This document shows positions 1 through 8,965 of a stretch of DNA of 64,000 nucleotides, one piece after another. The notes beneath the pieces are model-generated. The model made no database searches. It saw only the letters and a program-made list of their open reading frames with translations, and was not told the DNA's origin. Position numbers and translations under genes: made by a program. Numbering within the stretch: the stretch's first letter is position 1; each line of letters begins with the position of its first letter. Origin of the DNA: Advenella kashmirensis W13003 (GTDB taxonomy: Bacteria; Pseudomonadota; Gammaproteobacteria; Burkholderiales; Burkholderiaceae_B); assembly GCF_000506985.1 (NCBI RefSeq), contig NZ_KI650979.1, positions 2,170,710-2,234,709 of the forward strand, read 5' to 3'.

Positions 1-3
1 GAC

Positions 4-747
4 ATGGGCGAAATCAGTATTGATCAACTTTCCGAATCGCTGGGCTGGTATGGAAAAATGCCTGCCAGCGGCGATTTTGTCCACCGCCGTCTCAATCAGG
101 ATTTGATCGGCTGGTGGCATCGCTGGATCAGTTCGGGGCTGGTGGCTTTGCACGAGTCGGTGCTGCTGTCGGCCGAGCAGGAATACCTGAGTGCACCGAT
201 CTGGAATTTTCTGATTCCGGCATCACTGGGGTCCGGCCAGGTGCAGATGGGGTGCCTGGCGCCCAGCCGCGACAGGGTCGGGCGTGTTTACCCTCTGCTA
301 TCGGTATTGTCGGTCTCGCCAGCGCAGTACGAAGCACAACTGGTGGCCGGTTCCGGCCGGTTCTATGAACACCTGGGTCGCAGCCTGCTTGCGGCGGTGG
401 GCCATGGGTGCTCGGCGGCGCAGTTCGAGCAGAATATCCAGGGCGCCCGCGGCACGCTGACACAGATGCTGACCCGTGCCTCGACGCAAATGGCGGACGA
501 CGATGGCAGCAGCGATATTCTGGATATCCTGAACGGCGGGCATGACACGCCGCCGCTGGAAAAACTGGACCAGAACGATTCGCGCTGGCCGGAGCTTGCA
601 CTGTGTTTTAACAGTGATGCGCATAATAGTTATTGGTGGACCAACCAGGCCAACGGCGCAGCGCAGAAATCACTGGTGCATGGCGGTGCGCTCAATATCA
701 CGCTGTTCAATTCGCTGTTCGTAACGCATACCAACTTCAGTCTCTAG
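4..747 (+). CDS. tagF: Type VI secretion-associated protein TagF
   Basis: 247-aa TagF/ImpM-family protein. The N-terminal block GWYGKMPASGDFVHRRL (from about residue 14) and the following tryptophan-rich stretch are typical of the family. In Pseudomonas aeruginosa TagF is a post-translational negative regulator of T6SS assembly, working beside the PpkA/PppA phosphorylation circuit. The ATG lies only three bases from the window edge, so an earlier start cannot be excluded, although the distance to GWYGK is normal. A gene with a kinase-like domain follows 62 bp downstream on the same strand. The rest of the T6SS cluster presumably lies upstream, outside the window. Confidence 0.88.
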   Translation: MGEISIDQLSESLGWYGKMPASGDFVHRRLNQDLIGWWHRWISSGLVALHESVLLSAEQEYLSAPIWNFLIPASLGSGQVQMGCLAPSRDRVGRVYPLLSVLSVSPAQYEAQLVAGSGRFYEHLGRSLLAAVGHGCSAAQFEQNIQGARGTLTQMLTRASTQMADDDGSSDILDILNGGHDTPPLEKLDQNDSRWPELALCFNSDAHNSYWWTNQANGAAQKSLVHGGALNITLFNSLFVTHTNFSL

Positions 748-809
748 CTTCTTAACGATGAATGCATGTGATTCATGCATTTGACAAGCCCGGCATAGGA
801 AACAACATC

Positions 810-3650
810 ATGGCGACTTCGATTCAGGATCTTACCCGCAACGCCGATCCCTCCTGGCAATCCCTGGACCAATCCGGCCTGTTCAAAGGGGCCGTGACGC
901 AGGGCCAACTGGAAGACCTGGTGCTGGACCTGCTGCCCCAATTGAAGGCGTTGCACGCACAGCAACGTATTTACGCGGTCTGGTCCGCGCAAACGGTTTT
1001 TCTTGATCCGGTCGGTCGCGCCCAATTGCTGCCGGGTATTGCACAGCCCTTTGTCAAACAGAATGCGCCAATTGTATCGGGCACCGAGCCGTTTGCTGCC
1101 ATTGAGTTGCAAACGGACGATGCCGCCTGGCGAGTGGGGCCCTGGACGGATGTCTACGGCCTGGGTACGTTGTTGCGTACACTGATTACCGGACAGACGC
1201 CACAAAGTCCCGTACGCCGGTTCGTGAAAGATACTCAGGAGCCGCTGGCGGCGACAGCACCGGCTGGCTATTCGCGCCAGTTCCTGCGTGCCGTGGATTT
1301 GAGTTGCGTATTGCAATCGGCGTTGCGTCTGCAGACAGTGGACGAAATGGCTGCGATGATGGGGCTGTCGGCCGCCAGCGCAGGTCCTGCTGGTGCAGGT
1401 ACAGCAACGCATGCCCCAGCTGTGGGCGCGGGTGCGGCGTTTGCTGCTGCCACGCAGCTGCCGCAAGGGGGGCAACAGGCTGCGGCCGAACAGGCGCGCA
1501 GGGATGATGAAGAAGCGCGTCGACAGGAAGAGGTACGCCGCCAGGAAGCCGCGGCAAAAGAGGAAGCGGCGCGGGCAGAACAAGCCCGCCAGGAACAGGC
1601 TCGAACCGACGCGGCCAAAGAGGAAGCAGCCAGGGCAGAGGCGGATAGGGCGGAAGCCGCCAGAGCAGAGGCAGTCAGAGCAGAGGCAGCCAAAGCAGAA
1701 GCAGCCAAAGCAGAAGCAGCCAAAGCAGAAGCAGCCAAAGCAGAAGCAGCCAAAGCAGAAGCAGCTAGGGCCGAAACCGCCAGAGCAGAGGCCGCCAGAG
1801 CAGAACAACAGGCCAGGGTCGAAGCGGAACGGCAAGCACAGTTGCGGGCAGAACAGCAAAAAGCGGACGCCGCCAGGGCCGCGCAGTCTCAGCAGACGAG
1901 CGAACAGCGGCAGGATGAACATGAACGGGCCCGACTGGCTGCCGCCGGCGCCGCAGCGGCGGCTGGTGTTGCCGCAGGCGCGCATCAAGGGGCAGGGCAA
2001 GTCAACCCGGCTCAGGCAGCGCCCGTGCCAGCAGGCGGCAAAAACACTGCCGCTGCGTCTGATGCCCAGTCTCAACCGGCTACCTCGGCCGACTCGGCAC
2101 AAAGCAGCCCTCCGGTTCCTGTCGACCAGAGCACAGGCGGATCACCGCCGCCGTCTTCTGATGGTCAGGCGGGAGTCCCTGCCACGCCACCGGAAGACAA
2201 AAAACGTGCGCCCGTCTTGCTGATTGCCGTGGTGCTGGCAGCCGTGGCCGCTGGAGCGTATTTCGGCTTTGGCGGATCAAATACCGAACAGAACACGGCA
2301 CCTGTGTCGGCTGACAGCACTCAGCCTGCAGCACCGGCAGGTGCAGGCACGGCGGCCGACAAACCGGCGGATGCCGGGGACCAGGGCAGCGACACAGCTG
2401 CGAACACCAGCGCTACGCCGTCTTCGGATGCGACAACCAATGCCACAGGCTCAGCGCAAAGCGCACCATCGTCAAATAGTGCCGGCGATGCTGCACCGTC
2501 GACCACGGGCGCGGGTACGGAATCGTCTTCTCCCACAACAAGTCAGAACGAGGCCTCATCAGTTGCGGCCCCCGCGATGGATAACCCTGACGCGAGTGCC
2601 AACGGTGCTCAGGCTGAGTCAGGATCCGGTACCCAGGCCGATGCAGGCACACCCGGCGCTGTAACACCTGGTGCTGAAACAAGTGCAGCTTCTTCGGCGA
2701 CAGGTGCCAGCCCGATGCCGGGTATGGAAAGCGCCCCTGCGACCTCAGGGCAGGAGAACCGGCCTGCAGAGGGTACAGGTTCAGGCGTGACTGCGGATCC
2801 GGCCAATCCTGCTGCCAATGCACAGGCAGCGGCCGAGCAGGCACGTCGCGAAGCGGAAGCGCAACGCATCGAAGCGGCGACCAAAGCAGAAGAAGCCCGT
2901 CTGGCGGCCCAAAGCCAGCAGCAGGCCCCTTCAACTGCACCATCAAACACAACTACAACTACAACCGCAACCACGCCTGACGCTACCGGCACTTCTGCAC
3001 CAGCACAAACGCCGGCACCGTCCGCCGAATCAGGACGCACCACCACGTTCGCGGAACAGGCCAACGCTGACGCTGCCGACAGCAGTGCGCCTGCCGGTCA
3101 GGCCCCGAATTCAGCTATTTCGGGTGAAGCGGCAGTGCCGACCAATCAGGCCGCCACGGGCGCGGCCGCATCGGCGACAGGATCCATGGCCGCTGCCGCT
3201 GCCGGAGCCGACAGCAACGCACCCGCAGGTAATGCGCCTGCCGCGCCCAGCGCGGCCCAATCCACTGAGTTGAATGCCGCTGATGCGGCCCGTGAAGAAG
3301 ATGCCACCCAACAGGCGCGGGAGCAGGCCGCTCTGGAAAAGGCCCGGCAGGAAGACGCGCGTCTGAAAAAAGAGCGTGAGCGTCGGCGCGCTGCGGAGGC
3401 ACGGGCAGAACGAAGTGCCGGCGCCAGCACCCGCAGTTCGACAAGGGGAACAGTCTCGTTTGTGATTCGCCCCTGGGGCAATGTATTCATCAACGGTCGT
3501 TCGCGCGGCGCCAGTCCGCCGTTTCGCAGTCTGCAACTGGCCCCGGGTACCTATAATGTGATGATTACAAACGGAGATTTACCGCGTTATGTCCGGGTGA
3601 TTACCGTCAAGGCAGGTGAAAATATCACTGTCGTGCACCAATTCCAGTAA
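810..3650 (+). CDS. T6SS-linked pseudokinase / TolA-like / PEGA-like membrane protein
   Basis: 946 aa from the ATG at 810, preceded by AGGA at 797-800; an earlier in-frame ATG at 762 lacks a comparable site. Residues ~15-190 resemble only the C-lobe of a Ser/Thr kinase: the alpha-F-like segment GPWTDVYGLG and a trailing TGQTP are visible, but HRD, DFG and the N-lobe ATP site are missing. Residues ~225-365 form a long Ala/Glu/Lys/Arg helix like TolA. One membrane segment (~468-490) is followed by a very long Ala/Ser/Thr/Pro-rich, probably periplasmic region. The last ~70 residues (from about GTVSFVIRPWG) resemble a PEGA domain. Position after tagF suggests a structural or regulatory T6SS role; this is inference. 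Confidence 0.7.
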   Translation: MATSIQDLTRNADPSWQSLDQSGLFKGAVTQGQLEDLVLDLLPQLKALHAQQRIYAVWSAQTVFLDPVGRAQLLPGIAQPFVKQNAPIVSGTEPFAAIELQTDDAAWRVGPWTDVYGLGTLLRTLITGQTPQSPVRRFVKDTQEPLAATAPAGYSRQFLRAVDLSCVLQSALRLQTVDEMAAMMGLSAASAGPAGAGTATHAPAVGAGAAFAAATQLPQGGQQAAAEQARRDDEEARRQEEVRRQEAAAKEEAARAEQARQEQARTDAAKEEAARAEADRAEAARAEAVRAEAAKAEAAKAEAAKAEAAKAEAAKAEAARAETARAEAARAEQQARVEAERQAQLRAEQQKADAARAAQSQQTSEQRQDEHERARLAAAGAAAAAGVAAGAHQGAGQVNPAQAAPVPAGGKNTAAASDAQSQPATSADSAQSSPPVPVDQSTGGSPPPSSDGQAGVPATPPEDKKRAPVLLIAVVLAAVAAGAYFGFGGSNTEQNTAPVSADSTQPAAPAGAGTAADKPADAGDQGSDTAANTSATPSSDATTNATGSAQSAPSSNSAGDAAPSTTGAGTESSSPTTSQNEASSVAAPAMDNPDASANGAQAESGSGTQADAGTPGAVTPGAETSAASSATGASPMPGMESAPATSGQENRPAEGTGSGVTADPANPAANAQAAAEQARREAEAQRIEAATKAEEARLAAQSQQQAPSTAPSNTTTTTTATTPDATGTSAPAQTPAPSAESGRTTTFAEQANADAADSSAPAGQAPNSAISGEAAVPTNQAATGAAASATGSMAAAAAGADSNAPAGNAPAAPSAAQSTELNAADAAREEDATQQAREQAALEKARQEDARLKKERERRRAAEARAERSAGASTRSSTRGTVSFVIRPWGNVFINGRSRGASPPFRSLQLAPGTYNVMITNGDLPRYVRVITVKAGENITVVHQFQ
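1686..1760 (+). repeat. Five perfect 15-bp tandem repeats encoding KAEAA-type units
   Basis: The unit gcagccaaagcagaa occurs five times without a mismatch and lies within a longer degenerate Ala/Lys/Glu array. It encodes the Ala-Lys-Ala-Glu helix of the pseudokinase-like protein. Because the unit is a multiple of three, copy-number change would alter helix length without shifting the frame. Confidence 0.95.
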
Positions 3651-3692
3651 CATGTAAGGTACGATCAATCACTCATAACGGATATTCACGGA

Positions 3693-4844
3693 ATGAAAAC
3701 GGCGGTACTGTGCAGGATATTTCTTCCCGGGGCCTGTGCGGCAGCGGCTTTGCTGCTGCATGCTCCTGTTGCCAAGGCACAAAGCGCGGGAGGATACAAG
3801 GCAGAGTATTCGCTATCTTTTGTGTCCGATGAACGCATCGCCATCGGGCGGGCCGCCAAGCGCTGGCGCGAACTGGTCATGGAAAAAACCGAAGGCCGGG
3901 TGAATATCCGCATGTACCCGAACGCGTCCCTGGTCAAGGGCGAACAGACTCGTGAGGCAACTGCCGTACGTCAGGGCGTAGCCGATATGGCGGTGGCCTC
4001 GGCAAGCAACTGGTCCAGCCAGTTCCGTGCCTTATCTATTTTCTCCTTGCCGTTTTTTGTCCCCGATATGAATGGCACGGCCGCGCTTATCCGCGGCGAT
4101 GTCGGTAAAGTGATCCGTGAGAATATGGACAAAGCCGGTATCGTGCCGCTGGCGTGGGGGTCTTCGGGCTACCGCCAGTTGAGCAACGCGCTGCGCCCGG
4201 TGCAGGCGCCGGCCGATCTCAAGGGCATGCGGATCCGGGTGATCGGCCTGCCGCAGTTCATGGATTTTTTCAAGGCGCTGGGAGCGGAGCCGGTGCAGAT
4301 GAACCTGACCGGGCTGCCCGATGCGTTGCAGAAAAAAGCCATTGACGGGCAGGACAACCCGCTTTCTGTTTACACCGGTTTCAAATTCAATGAAATGGGC
4401 CAGAAATTCCTGACGATCTGGGATTATCCAGCTGACCCCATTTTTATTGCGGTCAACAAGAACGTGTGGAACAACTGGTCTCGCGCGGATCAGCAGCAGG
4501 TGCGCGAAGCGGCCGAACAGGCCATCAGCGAAACAGCGCCGATTCCCACTGCCCAGGCGGCCGGCCAGGCGGTCGATAGCATGGTGGGTGAACTGAGCAA
4601 AGCTGGTGTCCAGGTCACGCGTTTGACCAATGAACAGAAGGCTGCATTCAAAAATGCGAGCGCCGGTGTTGTCCAGGCCTGGTCGGACAGAATCGGGCAG
4701 GATCTGATCGACATGGCCAACGCAGACATCAAGCGTGGACCTAACTTGCCACCCACCAGCGACCCGGCGGCCGCTCCCGCCTCGGCCGTACCTGCCTCAC
4801 CCAATCCGAACCCGCCTGCCGACGCAAACGCCGCGCCGCAATAG
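3693..4844 (+). CDS. TRAP transporter substrate-binding protein (DctP family)
   Basis: 383-aa secreted solute-binding protein. A signal peptide ends near AKA|QS (about residue 29). The family blocks around GQTREATAVRQGVADMAVAS-like sequence, FSLPFF and LKGMRIRV are recognisable. In TRAP systems such proteins deliver organic acids to a DctQ/DctM membrane pair driven by an ion gradient. No dctQ or dctM gene is adjacent, so this is an orphan binding protein here. The C-terminal ~30 residues are Pro/Ala-rich and look like a non-conserved tail. The start is 43 bp after the preceding gene. The ligand cannot be read from the sequence. Confidence 0.85.
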   Translation: MKTAVLCRIFLPGACAAAALLLHAPVAKAQSAGGYKAEYSLSFVSDERIAIGRAAKRWRELVMEKTEGRVNIRMYPNASLVKGEQTREATAVRQGVADMAVASASNWSSQFRALSIFSLPFFVPDMNGTAALIRGDVGKVIRENMDKAGIVPLAWGSSGYRQLSNALRPVQAPADLKGMRIRVIGLPQFMDFFKALGAEPVQMNLTGLPDALQKKAIDGQDNPLSVYTGFKFNEMGQKFLTIWDYPADPIFIAVNKNVWNNWSRADQQQVREAAEQAISETAPIPTAQAAGQAVDSMVGELSKAGVQVTRLTNEQKAAFKNASAGVVQAWSDRIGQDLIDMANADIKRGPNLPPTSDPAAAPASAVPASPNPNPPADANAAPQ

Positions 4845-4865
4845 CGTCCCCTGAAGGCAATATCC

Positions 4866-4898
4866 AAAAAAAAGGGATATCAGCTTCCTGATATCCCT
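4866..4898 (-). terminator. Rho-independent terminator of putA
   Basis: A perfect 11-bp stem (4873-4883 with 4888-4898) and a 4-nt loop, followed on the minus strand by eight consecutive T. It lies about 20 bp past the putA stop. The stem could also act from the plus side for the TRAP binding-protein gene, but that side lacks a T tract. Confidence 0.9.
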
Positions 4899-4916
4899 CG
4901 CATCATTTATGACGCT

Positions 4917-7900
4917 TTACGCGATCGTCATCAGGCTGGCGTTGCCGCCGGCAGCGGCGGTGTTGGTACTGATACTCTGTTCATGCACCAGGCCGCTGAT
5001 GGCGTAACGCTGCCCCTGGACAATTTCATCGGTCTGCAGGCCCTGGGCGATCACAATCGGTCCCTTTTTACCTGCCAGTTGCAGATTCAATTGACGCAGA
5101 GTGTCGCCATCACCTTCAAACAGCGCAGCGTCAAACGCCGCCTCGGCAATCCGCTCTTCCGCAAGGTATTCAACCCGTTGCCGCTGGTCGACCGTCAGGG
5201 CAGATCCGGTCCAGTCACGAACCGAAGGCGCATCCACAAACAGCGCACGGTTGCCGGTTTCGAGAATCTGCTCCAGTTGCAGGCGCGCCCCTTCGGCCGA
5301 TGCAGGCCAGGCCAGCACGGTGCCGCGTGGCACGAGACGATACACATTGGTTTCACCGGTCGGACCGGGCAACACGGTGCCGGCAGGATTCAGACCAGGC
5401 AGATCAATGCCGCGCGGCATATCGTCGTTGCCCTGAGACAGCAGGCGATACAGATAGAGCGGGCCGCCTGCCTTGGGACCGGTGCCCGACAGGCCCTGTC
5501 CGCCAAAGGGCTGCACGCCGACCACAGCGCCCACGATATTGCGATTGACATAAATATTGCCGGCGTGGATACGATCGCTCACATAGGCAATCGTTTCATC
5601 GATTCGCGAATGAATCCCGAAGGTCAGCCCGTAGCCCGTTGCGTTGATTTTATCGATCAGCGCATCCAGCTCCTGCCGCTTGTAGCGCACGACGTGCAGG
5701 ACCGGGCCAAAGACCTCGCGTTCCAGTTCGCTGATGTCATTGAGTTCGATCAGGGCAGGGGATACGAAGGTACCGTTTTCCGTGGTCCGGTCCAGGGCTA
5801 GTTGTTCTACCGCATGGCCTGACTGGCGCATTTTGAGAATGTGACGCTCGATGATCTGGCGCGCCGATGCATCAATGACGGGGCCGACGTCCGTAGACAG
5901 CAGATCGGGACAGCCAACGGACAACTCCTTCATGGCGCCCTTGATCATATTCAGAACGTGATCGGCCGCATCTTCCTGGATGCACAGGATACGCAAGGCG
6001 GAACAGCGCTGCCCGGCCGAGTCGAAAGCGGAATTGAGCACATCGTAGACCACCTGTTCGGCCAGTGCAGATGAATCCACGATCAGGGCATTCTGGCCAC
6101 CGGTTTCGGCGATCAGGGGAATCGGGTGACCATGATTGTCCAGGCGACCTGCCAGCTTGCCGGCAATGATGCGGGCCACTTCGGTCGAGCCTGTGAACAT
6201 CACGCCGCGGATATCAGGGTGAGACACCAACTGGTCGCCGACGGTCTCGCCATCGCCCGGAACCAGTTGGACCGCTTCTTTGGGAATACCGGCTTCGTGC
6301 AGAATGGCCACGGCCTGCGCCGCAATCAGCGGCGTCTGCTCGGCCGGCTTGGCCAGTACGGTATTGCCCGCAGCCAACGCCGCGCTGACCTGTCCGGTGA
6401 AAATGGCCAGGGGGAAGTTCCAGGGGCTGATACACAGTATCGGTCCCAGCGGACGGTGGCGATCTTCATTGAAGTTGTCTTCGATCTGGTCTGCGTAGTA
6501 CCGCAGAAAATCGACCGCTTCGCGCACTTCGGCAATGGCATTGGGCAGGGATTTGCCGGCTTCGCGCACAATCAAACCCAGCAGCGGCTGCATGCGCGCT
6601 TCCAGAAGCTGGGCGGCGCGACGCAGGGCACGCGCACGATCTTCGATGGGGGTGGCCTGCCAGATGGGTGCCATGGTGGTGGCTGCGGCCACGGCTTGCG
6701 CCACGTCCTCGTCGCTGGCTTCGATGACTTCGCCAACCACGTCCCGATGGTCGGCCGGATTAAGCATGGGTTTACGGCGGCTCGCGTTGCTTTGGTCTTT
6801 GTCAGCCTCGTACAGGGTCGGGGCGGCATGCCAGGGTTCGCTGGCGCCATTGAGCAGTGCGGCGGCAAGCGAACCCAGGCGGTGTTCGTTGCTCAGGTCA
6901 ATGCCGCTGGAATTGCGTCTGCCGGGCTCACCGTTCACGCTGTACAAATCGCGTGGAAGCGGAATTTTTTCGTGAGGAGCGCCCAGTGGTGTAATGGCGC
7001 TGGCTACCTCAATGGGATTGGCAACCAGGGTGTTGATATCAATATTTTCGTCGCCAATCTGGTTCACAAAAGACGTGTTGGCGCCGTTTTCCAGCAAACG
7101 CCGCACCAGATAGGCCAGCAGCGTTTCATGGGTACCCACGGGCGCATAGATCCGGCAGGGGCGGTTCAGTTTTTTGCTGCCAACCACTTCGGAATAGAGG
7201 GGTTCGCCCATGCCGTGCAGGCACTGGAATTCGTACTGCCCTGGATAGTAATTGTTGCCGGCCAGATGATAAATGGCAGCCAGAGTTTGCGCGTTGTGGG
7301 TGGCAAATTGTGGATAGACGGCATCAGGCGCAGCCAGCAGCTTGCGTGCGCAGGCCAGGTAGGATACGTCGGTATAGACCTTGCGGGTATAGACGGGATA
7401 CCCTTCAAGCCCGTCCAGCTGGGCCCGTTTGATTTCCGTATCCCAGTAGGCCCCCTTGACCAGTCGGACCATCAGGCGGTGGCGCGTGCGGCGACCCAGG
7501 TCGATCACATAGTCAATGACGAAGGGGGCGCGTTTCTGGTAAGCCTGGATAACAAAACCAATGCCGTTCCAGCCTTCAAATTCGCGCGTGGCGCACAAGG
7601 CTTCGAGCAAATCCAGCGAGAGTTCCAGGCGGTCGGCCTCTTCAGCGTCAATATTGATGCCGACATCGTAAGAGCGGGCCAGCCGGGTCAGTGCGACCAG
7701 GCGCGGCAGCAACTCGCCAATGACGCGATCGCGCTGGGCGCGCGCGTAGCGGGGGTGCAAGGCGGACAGTTTGATGGAGATGCCCGGCCCCTCGTAAATG
7801 CCGCGTCCGCCCGAGGCCTTGCCGATGGCGTGAATAGCCTGTTCGTAGGATTCATAGTAGCGTTGCGCATCGGCGGCCGTCGTTGCGGCTTCGCCCAGCA

Positions 7901-8741
7901 TATCGTAGCTGTAGCGGAAGCCTTCGGCTTCGAATTTGCGGCTGTTGGCCAGGGCCGAAGAGATGGATTGGCCGGACACAAACTGCTCGCCCATCATACG
8001 CATGGCCATATTGACGCCCTGGCGGATCAGGGGCTCGCCGCCTTTTGCAATCATGCGGGTCAGGGCTTTTGACAGGTTTTGTTCGCTGTTGACTGCGACC
8101 AGCTTGCCGGTGAGCATCAGCCCCCAGGTGGCGGCGTTGACGAACAGGGAAGGCGAACTGCCCATATGGGATTTCCAGTCGCCGTGGCTGATTTTGTCAC
8201 GGATAAGGGCATCGCGGGTGGCCCGGTCGGGAATGCGCAGCAATGCTTCGGCCAAACACATAAGTGCCACGCCTTCCTGGCTGGACAGGGCAAATTCCTG
8301 GATCAGGCTTTCCACGCCGCCGCCGGGGCTTTTGTCTTTCAGGGACTTGACCAGCTTCAGGGCGAGTTCGCGCGTCTGTTCAGGCTTGGCCAGCGTTGCT
8401 TGCTCCAGCAGCAACGGCACGCATTCCTGTTCGGGGCGGCGATAAGCTGAGGTAATTGCTGCGCGCAGCACCGACTGCGGCTGGACGTCCTGTCCGAATT
8501 CGTAGAAGGGCGGCTTGAGATTGTCCGCCGGATAAGTCACTGCTCCCTCGCTGTCGGTGGTGCCGGGTGTCAGGTGACGCAGCTCGTCGGGCGTCAGGCC
8601 GCGCTCGATCTGCTCCAGATAGGTGATCAGCGCCTGCTTGTGCAGCCAGTGCGGCGTACAGTTCAGTTTGTCGGCGTGAAATTGAAGGCGGTTTTTCAGG
8701 TCGGTATCGACCTTGATTCCAAGCGTGGTAGTGGTAGCCAT
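4917..8741 (-). CDS. putA: Trifunctional PutA: proline dehydrogenase, glutamate semialdehyde dehydrogenase, DNA-binding
   Basis: 1274 aa from the ATG at 8741. Oxidises proline to glutamate in two steps at the inner face of the membrane. Residues ~2-47 form a ribbon-helix-helix DNA-binding domain (TTTTLGIKVDTDLKNRL), so the protein can repress its own gene as in enteric PutA. The FAD-dependent proline dehydrogenase barrel shows IKLSALHPRY, INIDAEEADR and VRLVKGAYWD. The NAD-dependent aldehyde dehydrogenase shows SPWNFPLAIFTG, ETGGQNALIV and the catalytic cysteine in SAGQRCSALR. A C-terminal domain follows, giving type C architecture and full length. The gene stands alone, with its own terminator and a 224-bp upstream region. 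Confidence 0.97.
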   Translation of the reverse strand: MATTTTLGIKVDTDLKNRLQFHADKLNCTPHWLHKQALITYLEQIERGLTPDELRHLTPGTTDSEGAVTYPADNLKPPFYEFGQDVQPQSVLRAAITSAYRRPEQECVPLLLEQATLAKPEQTRELALKLVKSLKDKSPGGGVESLIQEFALSSQEGVALMCLAEALLRIPDRATRDALIRDKISHGDWKSHMGSSPSLFVNAATWGLMLTGKLVAVNSEQNLSKALTRMIAKGGEPLIRQGVNMAMRMMGEQFVSGQSISSALANSRKFEAEGFRYSYDMLGEAATTAADAQRYYESYEQAIHAIGKASGGRGIYEGPGISIKLSALHPRYARAQRDRVIGELLPRLVALTRLARSYDVGINIDAEEADRLELSLDLLEALCATREFEGWNGIGFVIQAYQKRAPFVIDYVIDLGRRTRHRLMVRLVKGAYWDTEIKRAQLDGLEGYPVYTRKVYTDVSYLACARKLLAAPDAVYPQFATHNAQTLAAIYHLAGNNYYPGQYEFQCLHGMGEPLYSEVVGSKKLNRPCRIYAPVGTHETLLAYLVRRLLENGANTSFVNQIGDENIDINTLVANPIEVASAITPLGAPHEKIPLPRDLYSVNGEPGRRNSSGIDLSNEHRLGSLAAALLNGASEPWHAAPTLYEADKDQSNASRRKPMLNPADHRDVVGEVIEASDEDVAQAVAAATTMAPIWQATPIEDRARALRRAAQLLEARMQPLLGLIVREAGKSLPNAIAEVREAVDFLRYYADQIEDNFNEDRHRPLGPILCISPWNFPLAIFTGQVSAALAAGNTVLAKPAEQTPLIAAQAVAILHEAGIPKEAVQLVPGDGETVGDQLVSHPDIRGVMFTGSTEVARIIAGKLAGRLDNHGHPIPLIAETGGQNALIVDSSALAEQVVYDVLNSAFDSAGQRCSALRILCIQEDAADHVLNMIKGAMKELSVGCPDLLSTDVGPVIDASARQIIERHILKMRQSGHAVEQLALDRTTENGTFVSPALIELNDISELEREVFGPVLHVVRYKRQELDALIDKINATGYGLTFGIHSRIDETIAYVSDRIHAGNIYVNRNIVGAVVGVQPFGGQGLSGTGPKAGGPLYLYRLLSQGNDDMPRGIDLPGLNPAGTVLPGPTGETNVYRLVPRGTVLAWPASAEGARLQLEQILETGNRALFVDAPSVRDWTGSALTVDQRQRVEYLAEERIAEAAFDAALFEGDGDTLRQLNLQLAGKKGPIVIAQGLQTDEIVQGQRYAISGLVHEQSISTNTAAAGGNASLMTIA

Positions 8742-8806
8742 ATGCAACTCAAGTCAGTTCGGATGAATGACGCTGAGCGTACCGAAATCACGGGAAAAAT
8801 AATATT

Positions 8807-8818
8807 AGGGTTAACCCT
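8807..8818. promoter_or_regulatory. Palindrome AGGGTTAACCCT in the putA promoter region
   Basis: A perfect 12-bp palindrome 66-77 bp upstream of the putA start, immediately followed on the minus strand by the -10-like TAATAT. A related GTTAAC lies at 8829-8834. Position and symmetry suggest an operator for a dimeric regulator, possibly PutA itself. Confidence 0.5.
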
Positions 8819-8881
8819 TTAAAAATTAGTTAACCATCAGATTATTTAGATTATTTTTGCGTTTTTTCAAATAAGAATGCA

Positions 8882-8891
8882 GGGTTAACCC
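8882..8891. promoter_or_regulatory. Second palindrome GGGTTAACCC upstream of putA
   Basis: A second copy of the 10-bp palindromic core, with its centre 74 bp from the first (close to seven helical turns). I saw no further copy in the window by eye. It lies between putA and the end of ubiA. Confidence 0.45.
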
Positions 8892-8965
8892 AAATATCCC
8901 AATGTGCGTTCTCGGGCGTGGAGTGCATATTGGCTTGTTGTACTTCCGGGTTAGTCCGGTGCTGA

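Noticed and set aside
744-2102. 452-aa minus-strand frame rich in Cys/Phe/Gly repeats opposite the pseudokinase-like gene
   Set aside because: It is the antisense reading of the 15-bp GAA/GCA repeats and biased Ala codons; no start context or family motif.
6126-8072. 648-aa plus-strand open frame opposite putA
   Set aside because: Shadow of a GC-biased gene; putA itself is complete with all motifs on the other strand.
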